DNA of 64,000 nucleotides, taken from NCBI RefSeq assembly GCF_000576425.1, contig NZ_KK069991.1:27407-91406 (forward strand), in the 5' to 3' direction. This DNA is from Brachybacterium phenoliresistens. Its GTDB lineage: Bacteria; Actinomycetota; Actinomycetes; Actinomycetales; Dermabacteraceae. The notes beneath the pieces are model-generated. The model searched no databases. It was not told the origin of the DNA and saw only the letters and a program-made list of their open reading frames with translations. A program made the translations under genes and the position numbers. How positions within the stretch are numbered: the stretch's first letter is position 1; each line of letters starts with the position of its first letter. Below, one piece after another: positions 34,519 to 41,736 of the stretch.

Positions 34519-35427
34519 ATGGACGACATGGATCCGAGGGAGAACCCCCGACCCCCGGCGGGCGAGACGGCCGGCACCGGGCCATCGGCCGCGGCCGAGC
34601 TCGCGCAGCGCTTCGCGGCAGAGCGGCCGCGCCTGGTGGGCCTGGCCGCCAGGGTGCTCGGCGACCATGCCGAGGCGGAGGACATCGTCCAGCAGGCGTG
34701 GCTGCGCCTGGACGGCAGCGGCGAGGACATCGAGAACCTCCCCGCGTGGCTGACGACGGTGACCACGCGGCTGTGCCTGGACCGGCTGCGCCGCCGCACC
34801 CCGATCCCCGAGGAGGAGATCGAGGTCGAGGAGGTCGCCCCCGATCCGGCCGACGACGTGGCCCTGGCCGATGCGGTCGGCGTGGCCCTGCAGGTCGTGC
34901 TGGATCGGCTCACCCCGAACGAGCGCATCGCCTTCGTCATGCACGACAGCTTCGGCTTCGAGTTCACGACGATCGCCGCGGTGCTGGGCTCGACCCCCGC
35001 GGCCGCGCGCAAGCTCGCCTCCCGCGCCCGGGCGAAGGTCGCTCAGCCCCGCTCCGAGGACGCGCTCGCCGACTGGGAGGTCGTCGACGCGTTCATGGCC
35101 GCGGCCCGCGAGGGGGATTTCAGCCGCCTCGTGCAGCTGCTGGCGCCCGATGCGGTGGTCCGCGGCGACGAGCAGGCGATCCTCACCGGCACCCCCGCCC
35201 GGATCGACGGCCGCGACGACGTGGCCTCCTTCTTCAACGGCTCGGCGCATGCGGCGCTGCCGGTCATCGTCGACGGCCGGGCGGGATCGGCCTGGTTCCA
35301 CCGGGGCGAGGCGAAGGTCCTGTTCGACTTCACCATCGTCGACGGCCGCGTCCAGCGCATCGACTTCCGCGCGGACCCCCAGGTCATCGCGAAGGTCGCG
35401 CGCCGCGACGGGGCCGATCCCCGCTGA
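34519..35427 (+). CDS. ECF41-type RNA polymerase sigma factor with SnoaL-like C-terminal domain
   Basis: A 302-residue sigma-70 family factor. Sigma-2 lies at about 30-100 (AEDIVQQAWLRL, AWLTTVTTRLCLDRLR), sigma-4 at about 125-180 (VVLDRLTPNERIAFVMHD, AAVLGSTPAAARKLASRARAKV), and a SnoaL/NTF2-like domain from about 190 to the end that regulates activity in ECF41 proteins. The usual WLPEP-like linker is replaced by PIPEEEIEVEEV, and the final NPDKL-like motif reads ADPQVI. Two identical promoter patterns flank the gene, implying that it activates itself and the DUF1059-like gene downstream. No anti-sigma factor gene is nearby, as usual for this family. Confidence 0.9.
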   Translation: MDDMDPRENPRPPAGETAGTGPSAAAELAQRFAAERPRLVGLAARVLGDHAEAEDIVQQAWLRLDGSGEDIENLPAWLTTVTTRLCLDRLRRRTPIPEEEIEVEEVAPDPADDVALADAVGVALQVVLDRLTPNERIAFVMHDSFGFEFTTIAAVLGSTPAAARKLASRARAKVAQPRSEDALADWEVVDAFMAAAREGDFSRLVQLLAPDAVVRGDEQAILTGTPARIDGRDDVASFFNGSAHAALPVIVDGRAGSAWFHRGEAKVLFDFTIVDGRVQRIDFRADPQVIAKVARRDGADPR

Positions 35428-35461
35428 GCCCCCGTCGTTCCCCGATCCCTCCTCGTGCGGC

Positions 35462-35488
35462 GGTCACACCCGCGGCCCGCCGTGCGTC
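35462..35488 (+). promoter_or_regulatory. Candidate ECF41-type promoter of the DUF1059-like gene
   Basis: GGTCACA (35462-35468), a 16-base spacer and CGTC (35485-35488). It is the same pattern as that upstream of the sigma factor gene. A GTCAT-ACAG-ATGAC dyad (35486-35499) overlaps the -10 and probable start site and could bind another regulator. Confidence 0.65.
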
Positions 35489-35562
35489 ATACAGATGACA
35501 GCACCTCGAACCCCAGGAGCAACGCGCAGCGCGAGGCCCCTCATGTCCCGGAAGGACGACCG

Positions 35563-35799
35563 ATGAAGACCATGACCTGCCAGCAGCTCGGCGGCCCCTG
35601 CGAGCTCGCCCACCGCGGCGAGACCGCCGACGAGATCATCCAGGCCCAGGACAAGCACCTCAAGGACGCCGTGAAGAACGGCGACGCCGCCCACGAGACG
35701 GCCCGCTCGGAGATGAAGTACCGCTGGCTGCACCCCAAGAAGTCCCTGGGCTGGTACAACGACACCAAGGCCGCGTTCGCCGCGCTGCCCGAGAGCTGA
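35563..35799 (+). CDS. DUF1059-like small protein
   Basis: A 78-residue soluble protein. MTCQQLGGPCELAHRGETADEI at the N-terminus matches the DUF1059 pattern CxxLGGxC; C6 and C13 could bind a metal or act in redox. The rest is charged and helical (ARSEMKYRWLHPKKSLGW). It has a GGAAGGA ribosome site. Its upstream promoter matches the ECF41 pattern, so it is the likely target of the adjacent sigma factor. The family has no established function. Confidence 0.75.
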   Translation: MKTMTCQQLGGPCELAHRGETADEIIQAQDKHLKDAVKNGDAAHETARSEMKYRWLHPKKSLGWYNDTKAAFAALPES

Positions 35800-35801
35800 C
35801 C

Positions 35802-36062
35802 TCAGCAGTCCCCGTCGACGTGCACGCCGTACTCGGCCAGGAAGGTGCGCAGCTCGGCCTGGTACCGCTGGTCCTCCGTCAGGGGCGGGGCGGCATAGTC
35901 CTCGTCGCCCAGCGCCAGGGTCGCCCGGTCGTAGAAGCCGGGCGAGACGAGGACCGCGCATTCGCGCAGCCCCCGGCTGAGGATCCGCACGGGCTCCGCC
36001 GCGGCCTGCTCGATGTAGTGGCTCAGATGCGTCCGCAGATCACTCGGCGTCGTGTTCACCAT
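35802..36062 (-). CDS. Orphan Phd/YefM-type antitoxin
   Basis: An 86-residue protein with a Phd-like DNA-binding fold: LRTHLSHYIEQAAAEPVRILSRGLRECAVLVSP, then a short helical tail. In Phd-Doc and YefM-YoeB modules a toxin gene would follow or overlap, but the DNA downstream is the DUF1059-like gene in convergent orientation and upstream there is only the non-coding repeat island. It is therefore an orphan, perhaps left by loss of its toxin. Its stop is three bases from that of the DUF1059-like gene, tail to tail. Confidence 0.68.
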   Translation of the reverse strand: MVNTTPSDLRTHLSHYIEQAAAEPVRILSRGLRECAVLVSPGFYDRATLALGDEDYAAPPLTEDQRYQAELRTFLAEYGVHVDGDC

Positions 36063-36213
36063 GGGCTGCTCCTCGATCGCCGCGGGGCGGCCTCGGCGAC
36101 CGCCCTCGGATAGCAGCGACGGTACTGCTCCCCGCGGCAGCCCGTGCGGCCGCTGTGGACAACTGCGCCCTCCCCAGGCAGGACGGATGAGGAGTCCAGA
36201 CGACATCGCGCGC

Positions 36214-36301
36214 CGAGGCGAGGAGCCACGCGCGCCGAGGAGCGGAGCTGCGTGCGTCGAGGCGAGGAGCCGCGCGCAGCGAGGAGCGGAGCTGCGCACC
36301 C
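36214..36301. repeat. 44-bp tandem duplication
   Basis: Copy 1 starts at 36214 and copy 2 at 36258; both begin CGAGGCGAGGAGCC and share GAGGAGCGGAGCTGCG, differing at about seven of 44 positions. Within each copy there are shorter GAGGAGC repeats. Confidence 0.8.
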
Positions 36302-36317
36302 CCGGCCGAGGAGACGA

Positions 36318-36366
36318 ACTGCTTCCGGCGGACACGTACAAGATGTACGTGTCCGCCGGAAGCAGT
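36318..36366. repeat. Perfect 23-bp inverted repeat with 3-base loop
   Basis: The arm at 36318-36340 (starting ACTGCTTCCGGCGGACACG) is exactly complementary to 36344-36366; the loop is AGA (36341-36343). No T-run follows on either strand, so it is not an ordinary intrinsic terminator. It is the strongest fold in the window. Confidence 0.92.
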
Positions 36367-36530
36367 CACCCTGCTCGGTGCTCCGTCGAGTCGCACTGAG
36401 CGCCGCAGAAGGAAGGGGACTCGGGAGTCCGTGGAGTCGAGGTCGATGCTCCGTGGGAGACCGACTCGGCGGCCCGCGGAGCCGGGCTCGTTGAGGCCGC
36501 GGGAACGGGATCGATGCTCCGGGGCTCGGA

Positions 36531-38153
36531 TCAGCCGCGGGGGCCCGTGCCGCGCCCGCCGCCGCCGGCTCCGCCCATGCCGCTCGCGGTGATCTCCCCG
36601 GCGGTCGCGGTGGCGAGCTCGGTGCCGTCGCTGACCAGGGTGTACGGCTCCCCGTCGACCACCTGGTCGCCGGTGGCGATGATCGCCGCGCTGGCCTTGG
36701 TCAGCGTGATCGTCGCGACGGTCGTGCCGGAGGAGTCCTGCACCTCGAGGGTGTCGCCCGCGCTCGCCGCGCTGCTCAGCGCGAACTGGACGGCGGGGTG
36801 CTCGGAGTCCTCGCTCGGGGAGACGACCATGCCTCCGGCATCGGCCGTGACCAAGGAGCCCCCGGTGACGATGTAGCTTCCGTTGACGTCGACCGCACCG
36901 TTGCCTGCGTTCGTGGGGCCGTTCACCGTGGTCTCGCCGCCGGAGATCGTCAGCGACCCGTTGGAGTCCAGCCCATCGCCCTCCGCGTCGACGGCGAGGG
37001 TGCCGCCGCTGATGGTGAGGGTCGAGCCGTCGTCGCCCATGCCGCCGCCCGGGCCGAAGCCGCCCGCCGTCTCCGCATCGTCGCTGGTCTCGGAGTCGTC
37101 GGAGGCGACCGCATTGAGCCCGTCGTCGCTCGAGGTCACGGAGATGTCGCCGCCGCTGACGAGGATCGAGACGGACTCGATGCCCTCGTAGGAGGCCGTG
37201 ATGTCGACGGTGCCGCCGGAGATCTCGACCGCCTGCTCCCCGGTGATCGCATCGTCGCCCGCGTCGATGCTCAGCGTCCCGCCGGAGACGAGCACCCAGC
37301 CGCGGTCGGCATCGGTCGCGTTGTCCGACTTCAGGGCGTCGCCGCCGGCGCTGATCGTGACGTCGCCGCCGGTCAGGGACACGTAGTCCTTGCCGCGGAT
37401 GCCGTCGTCCGCCGCGGTCACCGACAGGGTCCCGCCCAGGATCGCGAGGCCGTCCGAGGAGCTGATGCCGTCGTTCGTGCTGCCGGTGACGGTCAGGGAG
37501 CCGTCCCCGGCGATGGTCAGGTCCGAGGCCGAGGCGATCGCCGCGACGGGCGTCGCATCGTCGGCGACCGTGTAGCCGGAGCCGTCGGCGACGGAGTTCC
37601 CCGTGCCGGAGGCGAGAGAGATCGTCACCTCATCGGCGCTGGTCACGGAGATGCCGGGGCCGCTCGAGCTGGCGATGGAGGCGCCGTCGAGGATGAGGGT
37701 GACGGTCTCGTCCTCCGCAGCGGCGACCACCACCTGGCCGTCGCTCAGGGACCCGGTGATGCGGTAGACCCCGCCGGCGGTGATGGTGACCGTCGACCCG
37801 TCGATGCTCACCGCGTCGCTGTCCGAGGTCGATCCCGAGTCCGCGAGCGTGATCGTCTGCTCCTCCGCGGCGTCCCAGGTGAGGTCGTCCTCGTCGACGT
37901 GGGTGTCGATGCTCGCGAGTCCCCCGGCGACGGTCCCGGTGGTCGCGGTCGTCGAGGCCGTCGTGGAGCTGGAGGCGTCGGTCCCGGTGATCGCCGTCGC
38001 GGCGCCGCAGGCGGCCAGGGCCATGGCGGCCAGGCCCACCGTCGAGGCCATCATCATCCGGCGCAGCGAGCGGAACCCGGCAGGGCCGCGACCCCCCGAC
38101 GGAGGCGTGGGCGACGGGGCGGGGGAGGGAGTGGGGGTGTTCGGCGTGGTCAT
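36531..38153 (-). CDS. Cthe_2159-like carbohydrate-binding lipoprotein
   Basis: A 540-residue secreted protein. After a Pro/Thr-rich N-terminus (1-28) comes an LRR-type signal region and lipobox ALAAC (C49), then a Ser/Thr linker (50-75). The main domain (about 90-480) is a parallel beta-helix of repeating SGG-T/D-V-x-I units (for example LVSGGTLSIDAGDDAITG and VEISGGTVDITASYEGIE), as in the Cthe_2159 polysaccharide-binding family. The tail is Gly-rich. It is the last gene on the strand after the DUF4956 and VTC genes, with which such proteins are often grouped. Confidence 0.85.
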   Translation of the reverse strand: MTTPNTPTPSPAPSPTPPSGGRGPAGFRSLRRMMMASTVGLAAMALAACGAATAITGTDASSSTTASTTATTGTVAGGLASIDTHVDEDDLTWDAAEEQTITLADSGSTSDSDAVSIDGSTVTITAGGVYRITGSLSDGQVVVAAAEDETVTLILDGASIASSSGPGISVTSADEVTISLASGTGNSVADGSGYTVADDATPVAAIASASDLTIAGDGSLTVTGSTNDGISSSDGLAILGGTLSVTAADDGIRGKDYVSLTGGDVTISAGGDALKSDNATDADRGWVLVSGGTLSIDAGDDAITGEQAVEISGGTVDITASYEGIESVSILVSGGDISVTSSDDGLNAVASDDSETSDDAETAGGFGPGGGMGDDGSTLTISGGTLAVDAEGDGLDSNGSLTISGGETTVNGPTNAGNGAVDVNGSYIVTGGSLVTADAGGMVVSPSEDSEHPAVQFALSSAASAGDTLEVQDSSGTTVATITLTKASAAIIATGDQVVDGEPYTLVSDGTELATATAGEITASGMGGAGGGGRGTGPRG

Positions 38154-38262
38154 GGCGGGGTCCTTCCGGAGTCTGAACGGGTGATGGATCCAGGTTCGGC
38201 GCCGCTGCTGTGCGGGGCCTATGCCGATCCGAGGCAGGGGATGTGCGGATCGCCGCGCGGGG

Positions 38263-39105
38263 TCAGGCAGCGGGGAGGTCGAGCCGGCCCAGCGTGCGGT
38301 GCCAGCGGTTCGCCGCCAGCTCGGGGCGCAGGAGCGCGAGCCCGACGGCGTACTTCGACAGCCGCAGCGGCCGATGCCCCAGCGCCCACAGCAGCCGGTC
38401 CGCCGGGCCGGGGCGGGTCCCGGCCTTCGTCTCCACCACCACCAGCTCGGTGAGGCTGGTGGACGCCCCGGTGACCGGGTCCGTCCAGGCCAGGGCGGCG
38501 TCGACGGTGATGCGGGAGGGGTCGGAGCGGGCATCGGCCGGGGCCGCCATCAGCGTGGTGCGGTCGTAGGCGGTCGCGAGCACCGGGTGCAGCGCACCGG
38601 CGGGGACGGGGATCCCCGCCTCGGCCAGCTGGGCGAGCACGAACTCCGCCGCCTCCCCGCGCAGGTCGCCCGACGACGCGGGGGAGGGACCGGGAGAGGC
38701 CGGCGGCGGCGGGTCCGCGGCCAGGGCCAGGCGCACCTTGCTGCTCTCCCCGCGGCCGGTGCGGGTCTTCACCTCGAGGAACGCCGCGCCGGTGTCGAGG
38801 TAGTCGCGACGGCGCACCTTGAACCGGCGTCGCCGGCCCGTCGCCGCCGCCCGGTAGGAGGCCAGCTGCGCGGTGTCGTAGTACACCGAGCGGTACCCGA
38901 AGGTGCGGCGGCCTGCGATCTCCAGGACCTGCAGATCCGCGGACATCTCCTGCAGCAGACGGTGCACGGCGGAGGCGGGCACCAGGTACTTGCGGTCCAC
39001 GCGCGTCATGAGGGAGGCCTGCTCGGTCAGCTGCTCCAGGCCGATGGCCGGGAGGTCCAGGAGGGCCGGCCGGGGCGTCGGGCGGGCCGTCGGCGCGTCG
39101 CTCAT
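38263..39105 (-). CDS. VTC domain-containing polyphosphate polymerase-like protein
   Basis: A 280-residue cytoplasmic protein of the VTC family (the catalytic tunnel domain of the eukaryotic vacuolar polyphosphate polymerase). Typical features include RVDRKYLVP near residue 35, RRTFGYRSVYYDT, RRRFKVRRRDY and EVKTR, basic residues lining the tunnel, and ELVVVETKAG at the end. It may polymerise phosphate or bind a polyanion. The start overlaps the DUF4956 stop by four bases, so the two are coupled. Substrate is inferred from family only. Confidence 0.88.
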   Translation of the reverse strand: MSDAPTARPTPRPALLDLPAIGLEQLTEQASLMTRVDRKYLVPASAVHRLLQEMSADLQVLEIAGRRTFGYRSVYYDTAQLASYRAAATGRRRRFKVRRRDYLDTGAAFLEVKTRTGRGESSKVRLALAADPPPPASPGPSPASSGDLRGEAAEFVLAQLAEAGIPVPAGALHPVLATAYDRTTLMAAPADARSDPSRITVDAALAWTDPVTGASTSLTELVVVETKAGTRPGPADRLLWALGHRPLRLSKYAVGLALLRPELAANRWHRTLGRLDLPAA

Positions 39106-39899
39106 CGTGCGGCCCCGCTGAGGGAGGCCACGGGCGCGGCGGCCATGGCGCCCGCCGATGCCGGCATCGAGCCCGGTGCCGGCGAGGTCGAGGTCGAGGG
39201 CGAGTGCGCGGCCGGGACCTGCGCTGATGCCGCCGTTGCGGATGCCGCCGTTGCCGTGGACATCTCCGATTCGGCCGGTGCCGGTGCCGGTGCCGGCGTG
39301 GGCGCGGGGCCGGGGGCCGCCGTCGGCTGCTCCGCCCGGGGGTCGCGGGAGCCGGCCCGCGGCACGCGATAGCGCACGTCGACGGTGGTGGTGTCGGTGA
39401 CGAGATCCAGCTTCTGCAGGGACACGGCCGTGACCTCGGCGCCCAGCATCTGCTCGAGATGCTCGCGCAGCAGGTCCTCGTCGCCGATGGCCCGGTCCAA
39501 GACGATCAGCTGGCGCCGCGAGCGGGCCATGATCGCGGGGTGGTCGACGATGCCCATCGTCACCAGGATCAGAGCCATGAAGGCCAGCGACATCCAGATC
39601 GGGGTGATGCCGAGCCCGCCCACCAGGCCCAGGGCGAGGGTCGCGAAGTAGTAGGCGATCTCGTGCTGGGCCAGCTCGTCGGAGCGCAGACGGATGATCG
39701 ACAGCACGCCGAACAGGCCCAGGCCCAGCCCCGCGGTCACTGCGGAGTTCGCCAGCAGCGCCGAGACCGCCAGCACCCCGACGTTGATGCCGAAGAACGC
39801 GACCACGAGGTCGCGGCGGCGGTGCCGGGGCCAGTAGACGCCGGCGGCGAGGACCGTCACGGCGATCAGATCGGCGAGGTAGAGGATCGGTGCGGACAT
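39102..39899 (-). CDS. DUF4956 domain-containing membrane protein
   Basis: A 265-residue membrane protein: hydrophobic segments at about 5-22, 33-50, 54-70, 85-100 and 103-118, then a soluble alpha/beta domain (130-182) and a Pro/Ala/Ser tail (185-265). NVGVLAVSALLANS and LFGVLSIIRLRSDELAQHEIAYYFATLALGL are family-typical. DUF4956 proteins co-occur with VTC and CotH or Cthe_2159 proteins, which suggests a transmembrane complex for surface polymers. It is the first gene of its operon. Confidence 0.88.
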   Translation of the reverse strand: MSAPILYLADLIAVTVLAAGVYWPRHRRRDLVVAFFGINVGVLAVSALLANSAVTAGLGLGLFGVLSIIRLRSDELAQHEIAYYFATLALGLVGGLGITPIWMSLAFMALILVTMGIVDHPAIMARSRRQLIVLDRAIGDEDLLREHLEQMLGAEVTAVSLQKLDLVTDTTTVDVRYRVPRAGSRDPRAEQPTAAPGPAPTPAPAPAPAESEMSTATAASATAASAQVPAAHSPSTSTSPAPGSMPASAGAMAAAPVASLSGAAR

Positions 39900-40062
39900 C
39901 GGGGGCTCCTGGGGGTCTCGGGACGCCCGGGGTCCCGGGCGGTGCGGGATCCACCCTCGGAGCCGATGCTGTGGATCGGCTATGCCTGCCCTGTCGTGCC
40001 TGTATGCACTCCGGTCGCCCGGGGTTCATCGGCCGTTCATGCGGTCCCGGGCGGTGCCGGGC

Positions 40063-40629
40063 CTACTCCTGCGGCGCGTCCGCCAGGATCTCCTCGAGCC
40101 GGGGCAGCACCGCGCCCATCGGCCCGGAGGCGTCCAGGCGCAGCACCTCCTGGTTCAGGTCGGCGGCCATCACCGCGATGCGCCGTCCCATCTCGAGGGC
40201 GTCCTGGACCGCGAGCCCCGCGTCGTTGGCCGCCTGCTCGGGGCGGGTCGGGGCGGCGCGCCGGGCCGAGAGCCGCTCGCGCAGGGCATCGGCCGGCAGG
40301 TCCAGGAGGACGTGCGCGAAGCGGGCCCCGCTGCGGTCGGCGAGCTGCTGCAGCGCGACCGCGAACTCCGGCCGGGCGAGCAGCTGGGGGATCACCACGC
40401 TGCGGCCGGCCGCGAGCTCGCGCCCGGCCTGCGCGAGCACCTGCTTGCGCGCCTCCACGCCCGCGGCGTGCGGGTCCTGCGGCCAGGCGGGCAGGGCATG
40501 CTTGACGACGTCGACGTCCAGCGCGGTCCGCTGCGGGTGCGAGCGCGCCAGGGCCTCGGCGAGCGTCGACTTCCCTGCCCCGGGCGGGCCGTTGAGCAGG
40601 AGCAGGACGGGTGCGGCGAGGCGGCTCAT
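40063..40629 (-). CDS. AAA/P-loop kinase-like protein
   Basis: A 188-residue P-loop protein. The Walker A GPPGAGKST is at 15-23, and LLDLPADALRERLSARR looks like the LID region of small-molecule kinases (shikimate kinase or chloramphenicol phosphotransferase-like). The substrate is not evident. It lies 163 bases upstream of the DUF4956 gene and is divergent from the phosphodiester glycosidase gene. Confidence 0.82.
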   Translation of the reverse strand: MSRLAAPVLLLLNGPPGAGKSTLAEALARSHPQRTALDVDVVKHALPAWPQDPHAAGVEARKQVLAQAGRELAAGRSVVIPQLLARPEFAVALQQLADRSGARFAHVLLDLPADALRERLSARRAAPTRPEQAANDAGLAVQDALEMGRRIAVMAADLNQEVLRLDASGPMGAVLPRLEEILADAPQE

Positions 40630-40720
40630 GCCCCCATGATCGCCCTCGCGGCCGGGCGCACAGCATCGGCACAGCTCGGGCGGGGTCCCGGGCACAAGCT
40701 CGCCGCGCACCGTACCGGGC

Positions 40721-41731
40721 ATGAGCACGCACCGCTTCGACGCCCGCACCCCCGCCCGCACGCTGCCCGAGGACGACTCCCCGCCGGGCCGGTCCCGCCG
40801 GGCGGGTCTCACCCGCCGCAGCCTGCTGGCGGGCGGTATCGGGGCCCTGGCGCTCACGGGCGGCTCGGCGGCCTGGGCCTACGACCGGTTCCTGCGGGAG
40901 GAGGTCGATGTCGAGGACGTCTCCGCGCAGGAGGCCGCCTCCGGCGTCGCGGCCGGCACCCTCGTCCCTGCCGACGGCGTCTACAGCTCCACCGGGTACA
41001 CCTCCTCGACGACCACCCTCGAGATCACCCGTTCCGCCACCGGCAGCGGCGCCACGGCCCTGGCCTGGTACGCGGCCGAGGTCACCGTGAGCGATGCCCG
41101 GCTGATCCGCTCCGCCTTCGCCGAGGACGACTTCGGCCGCAACATCACCGAGATGCCCTCCGCGATCGCCGAGCGGGCCGGGGCGGTGCTCGCGATCAAC
41201 GGCGACTACTACGGCTTCCGCGACACCGGCATCGTGATCCGCAGCGGCATCGCCTACCGCGACGAGCCGGCGCGGGAGGGCCTGTGCTTCTTCGCCGACG
41301 GCCGCATCGCCGTGTACGACGAGACCGCGACGACCGCCGACCAGCTGATCGCCGACGGCGCCTGGAACACCCTCTCCTTCGGGCCGGCCGTCCTCGTGGA
41401 CGGCGCGGTGCCCGACGGCATCGAGGACGTCGAGGTCGACACCAACATCGGCAACCATTCGATCCAGGGGGAGCAGCCCCGCACCGCCATCGGCGTGATC
41501 GGCGAGAACCACCTGGTCATGCTCGTCGTGGACGGCCGATCGGAGGGATATTCTCGCGGCGTCGGCCTGCCGGAGCTCGGCGGGATCCTGCTCGACCTCG
41601 GCTGCACGAGCGGCTACAACCTCGACGGCGGCGGCTCCTCGGTGATGCTGCTGGACGGGGAGATGGTGAGCGACCCGCTGGGCCGCGGCCGGGAGCGCGC
41701 CACCAGCGACATCCTCTACGTGGCCGGGTGA
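40721..41731 (+). CDS. Exported phosphodiester glycosidase (NAGPA-like) family protein
   Basis: A 336-residue secreted or membrane-anchored protein. A twin-arginine-type signal (LTRRSLLAGGIGALALTGGSAA, 29-50) is followed by a NAGPA/YoqV-like domain: AINGDYYGFRDTGIVI, SFGPAVLVDG, PRTAIGVI and the final GYNLDGGGSSVM. This family removes GlcNAc-1-phosphate-type groups or processes exopolysaccharide. It is coupled to the following glycosyltransferase. Confidence 0.88.
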   Translation: MSTHRFDARTPARTLPEDDSPPGRSRRAGLTRRSLLAGGIGALALTGGSAAWAYDRFLREEVDVEDVSAQEAASGVAAGTLVPADGVYSSTGYTSSTTTLEITRSATGSGATALAWYAAEVTVSDARLIRSAFAEDDFGRNITEMPSAIAERAGAVLAINGDYYGFRDTGIVIRSGIAYRDEPAREGLCFFADGRIAVYDETATTADQLIADGAWNTLSFGPAVLVDGAVPDGIEDVEVDTNIGNHSIQGEQPRTAIGVIGENHLVMLVVDGRSEGYSRGVGLPELGGILLDLGCTSGYNLDGGGSSVMLLDGEMVSDPLGRGRERATSDILYVAG

Positions 41732-41736
41732 GGACG

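Larger units (their letters stand above)
36063..36530. other. Non-coding island with tandem duplication and perfect hairpin
   Basis: About 470 bases without a credible gene. It holds a 44-bp tandem duplication (36214-36301), a perfect 23-bp inverted repeat (36318-36366), and two copies of TCGATGCTCCG (near 36448 and 36511). A TACCGT (about 36126-36121) could start the antitoxin mRNA on the minus strand. No transposase or RNA gene was recognised. Confidence 0.6.

Noticed and set aside
36318..36366. Hairpin as an intrinsic terminator
   Set aside because: It lies over 160 bases beyond the Cthe_2159-like gene stop and upstream of the antitoxin start, with no T-run on either strand.
36052..36494. 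Overlapping short open frames in the repeat island
   Set aside because: They span the tandem duplication and the perfect hairpin, have atypical Arg/Ala/Gly composition, and show no ribosome site or family.
39982..41736. N-terminal extension of the GT2-GtrA frame
   Set aside because: The frame stays open upstream but overlaps two well-supported genes (the P-loop kinase and the phosphodiester glycosidase) in other frames, and the extension is low-complexity.
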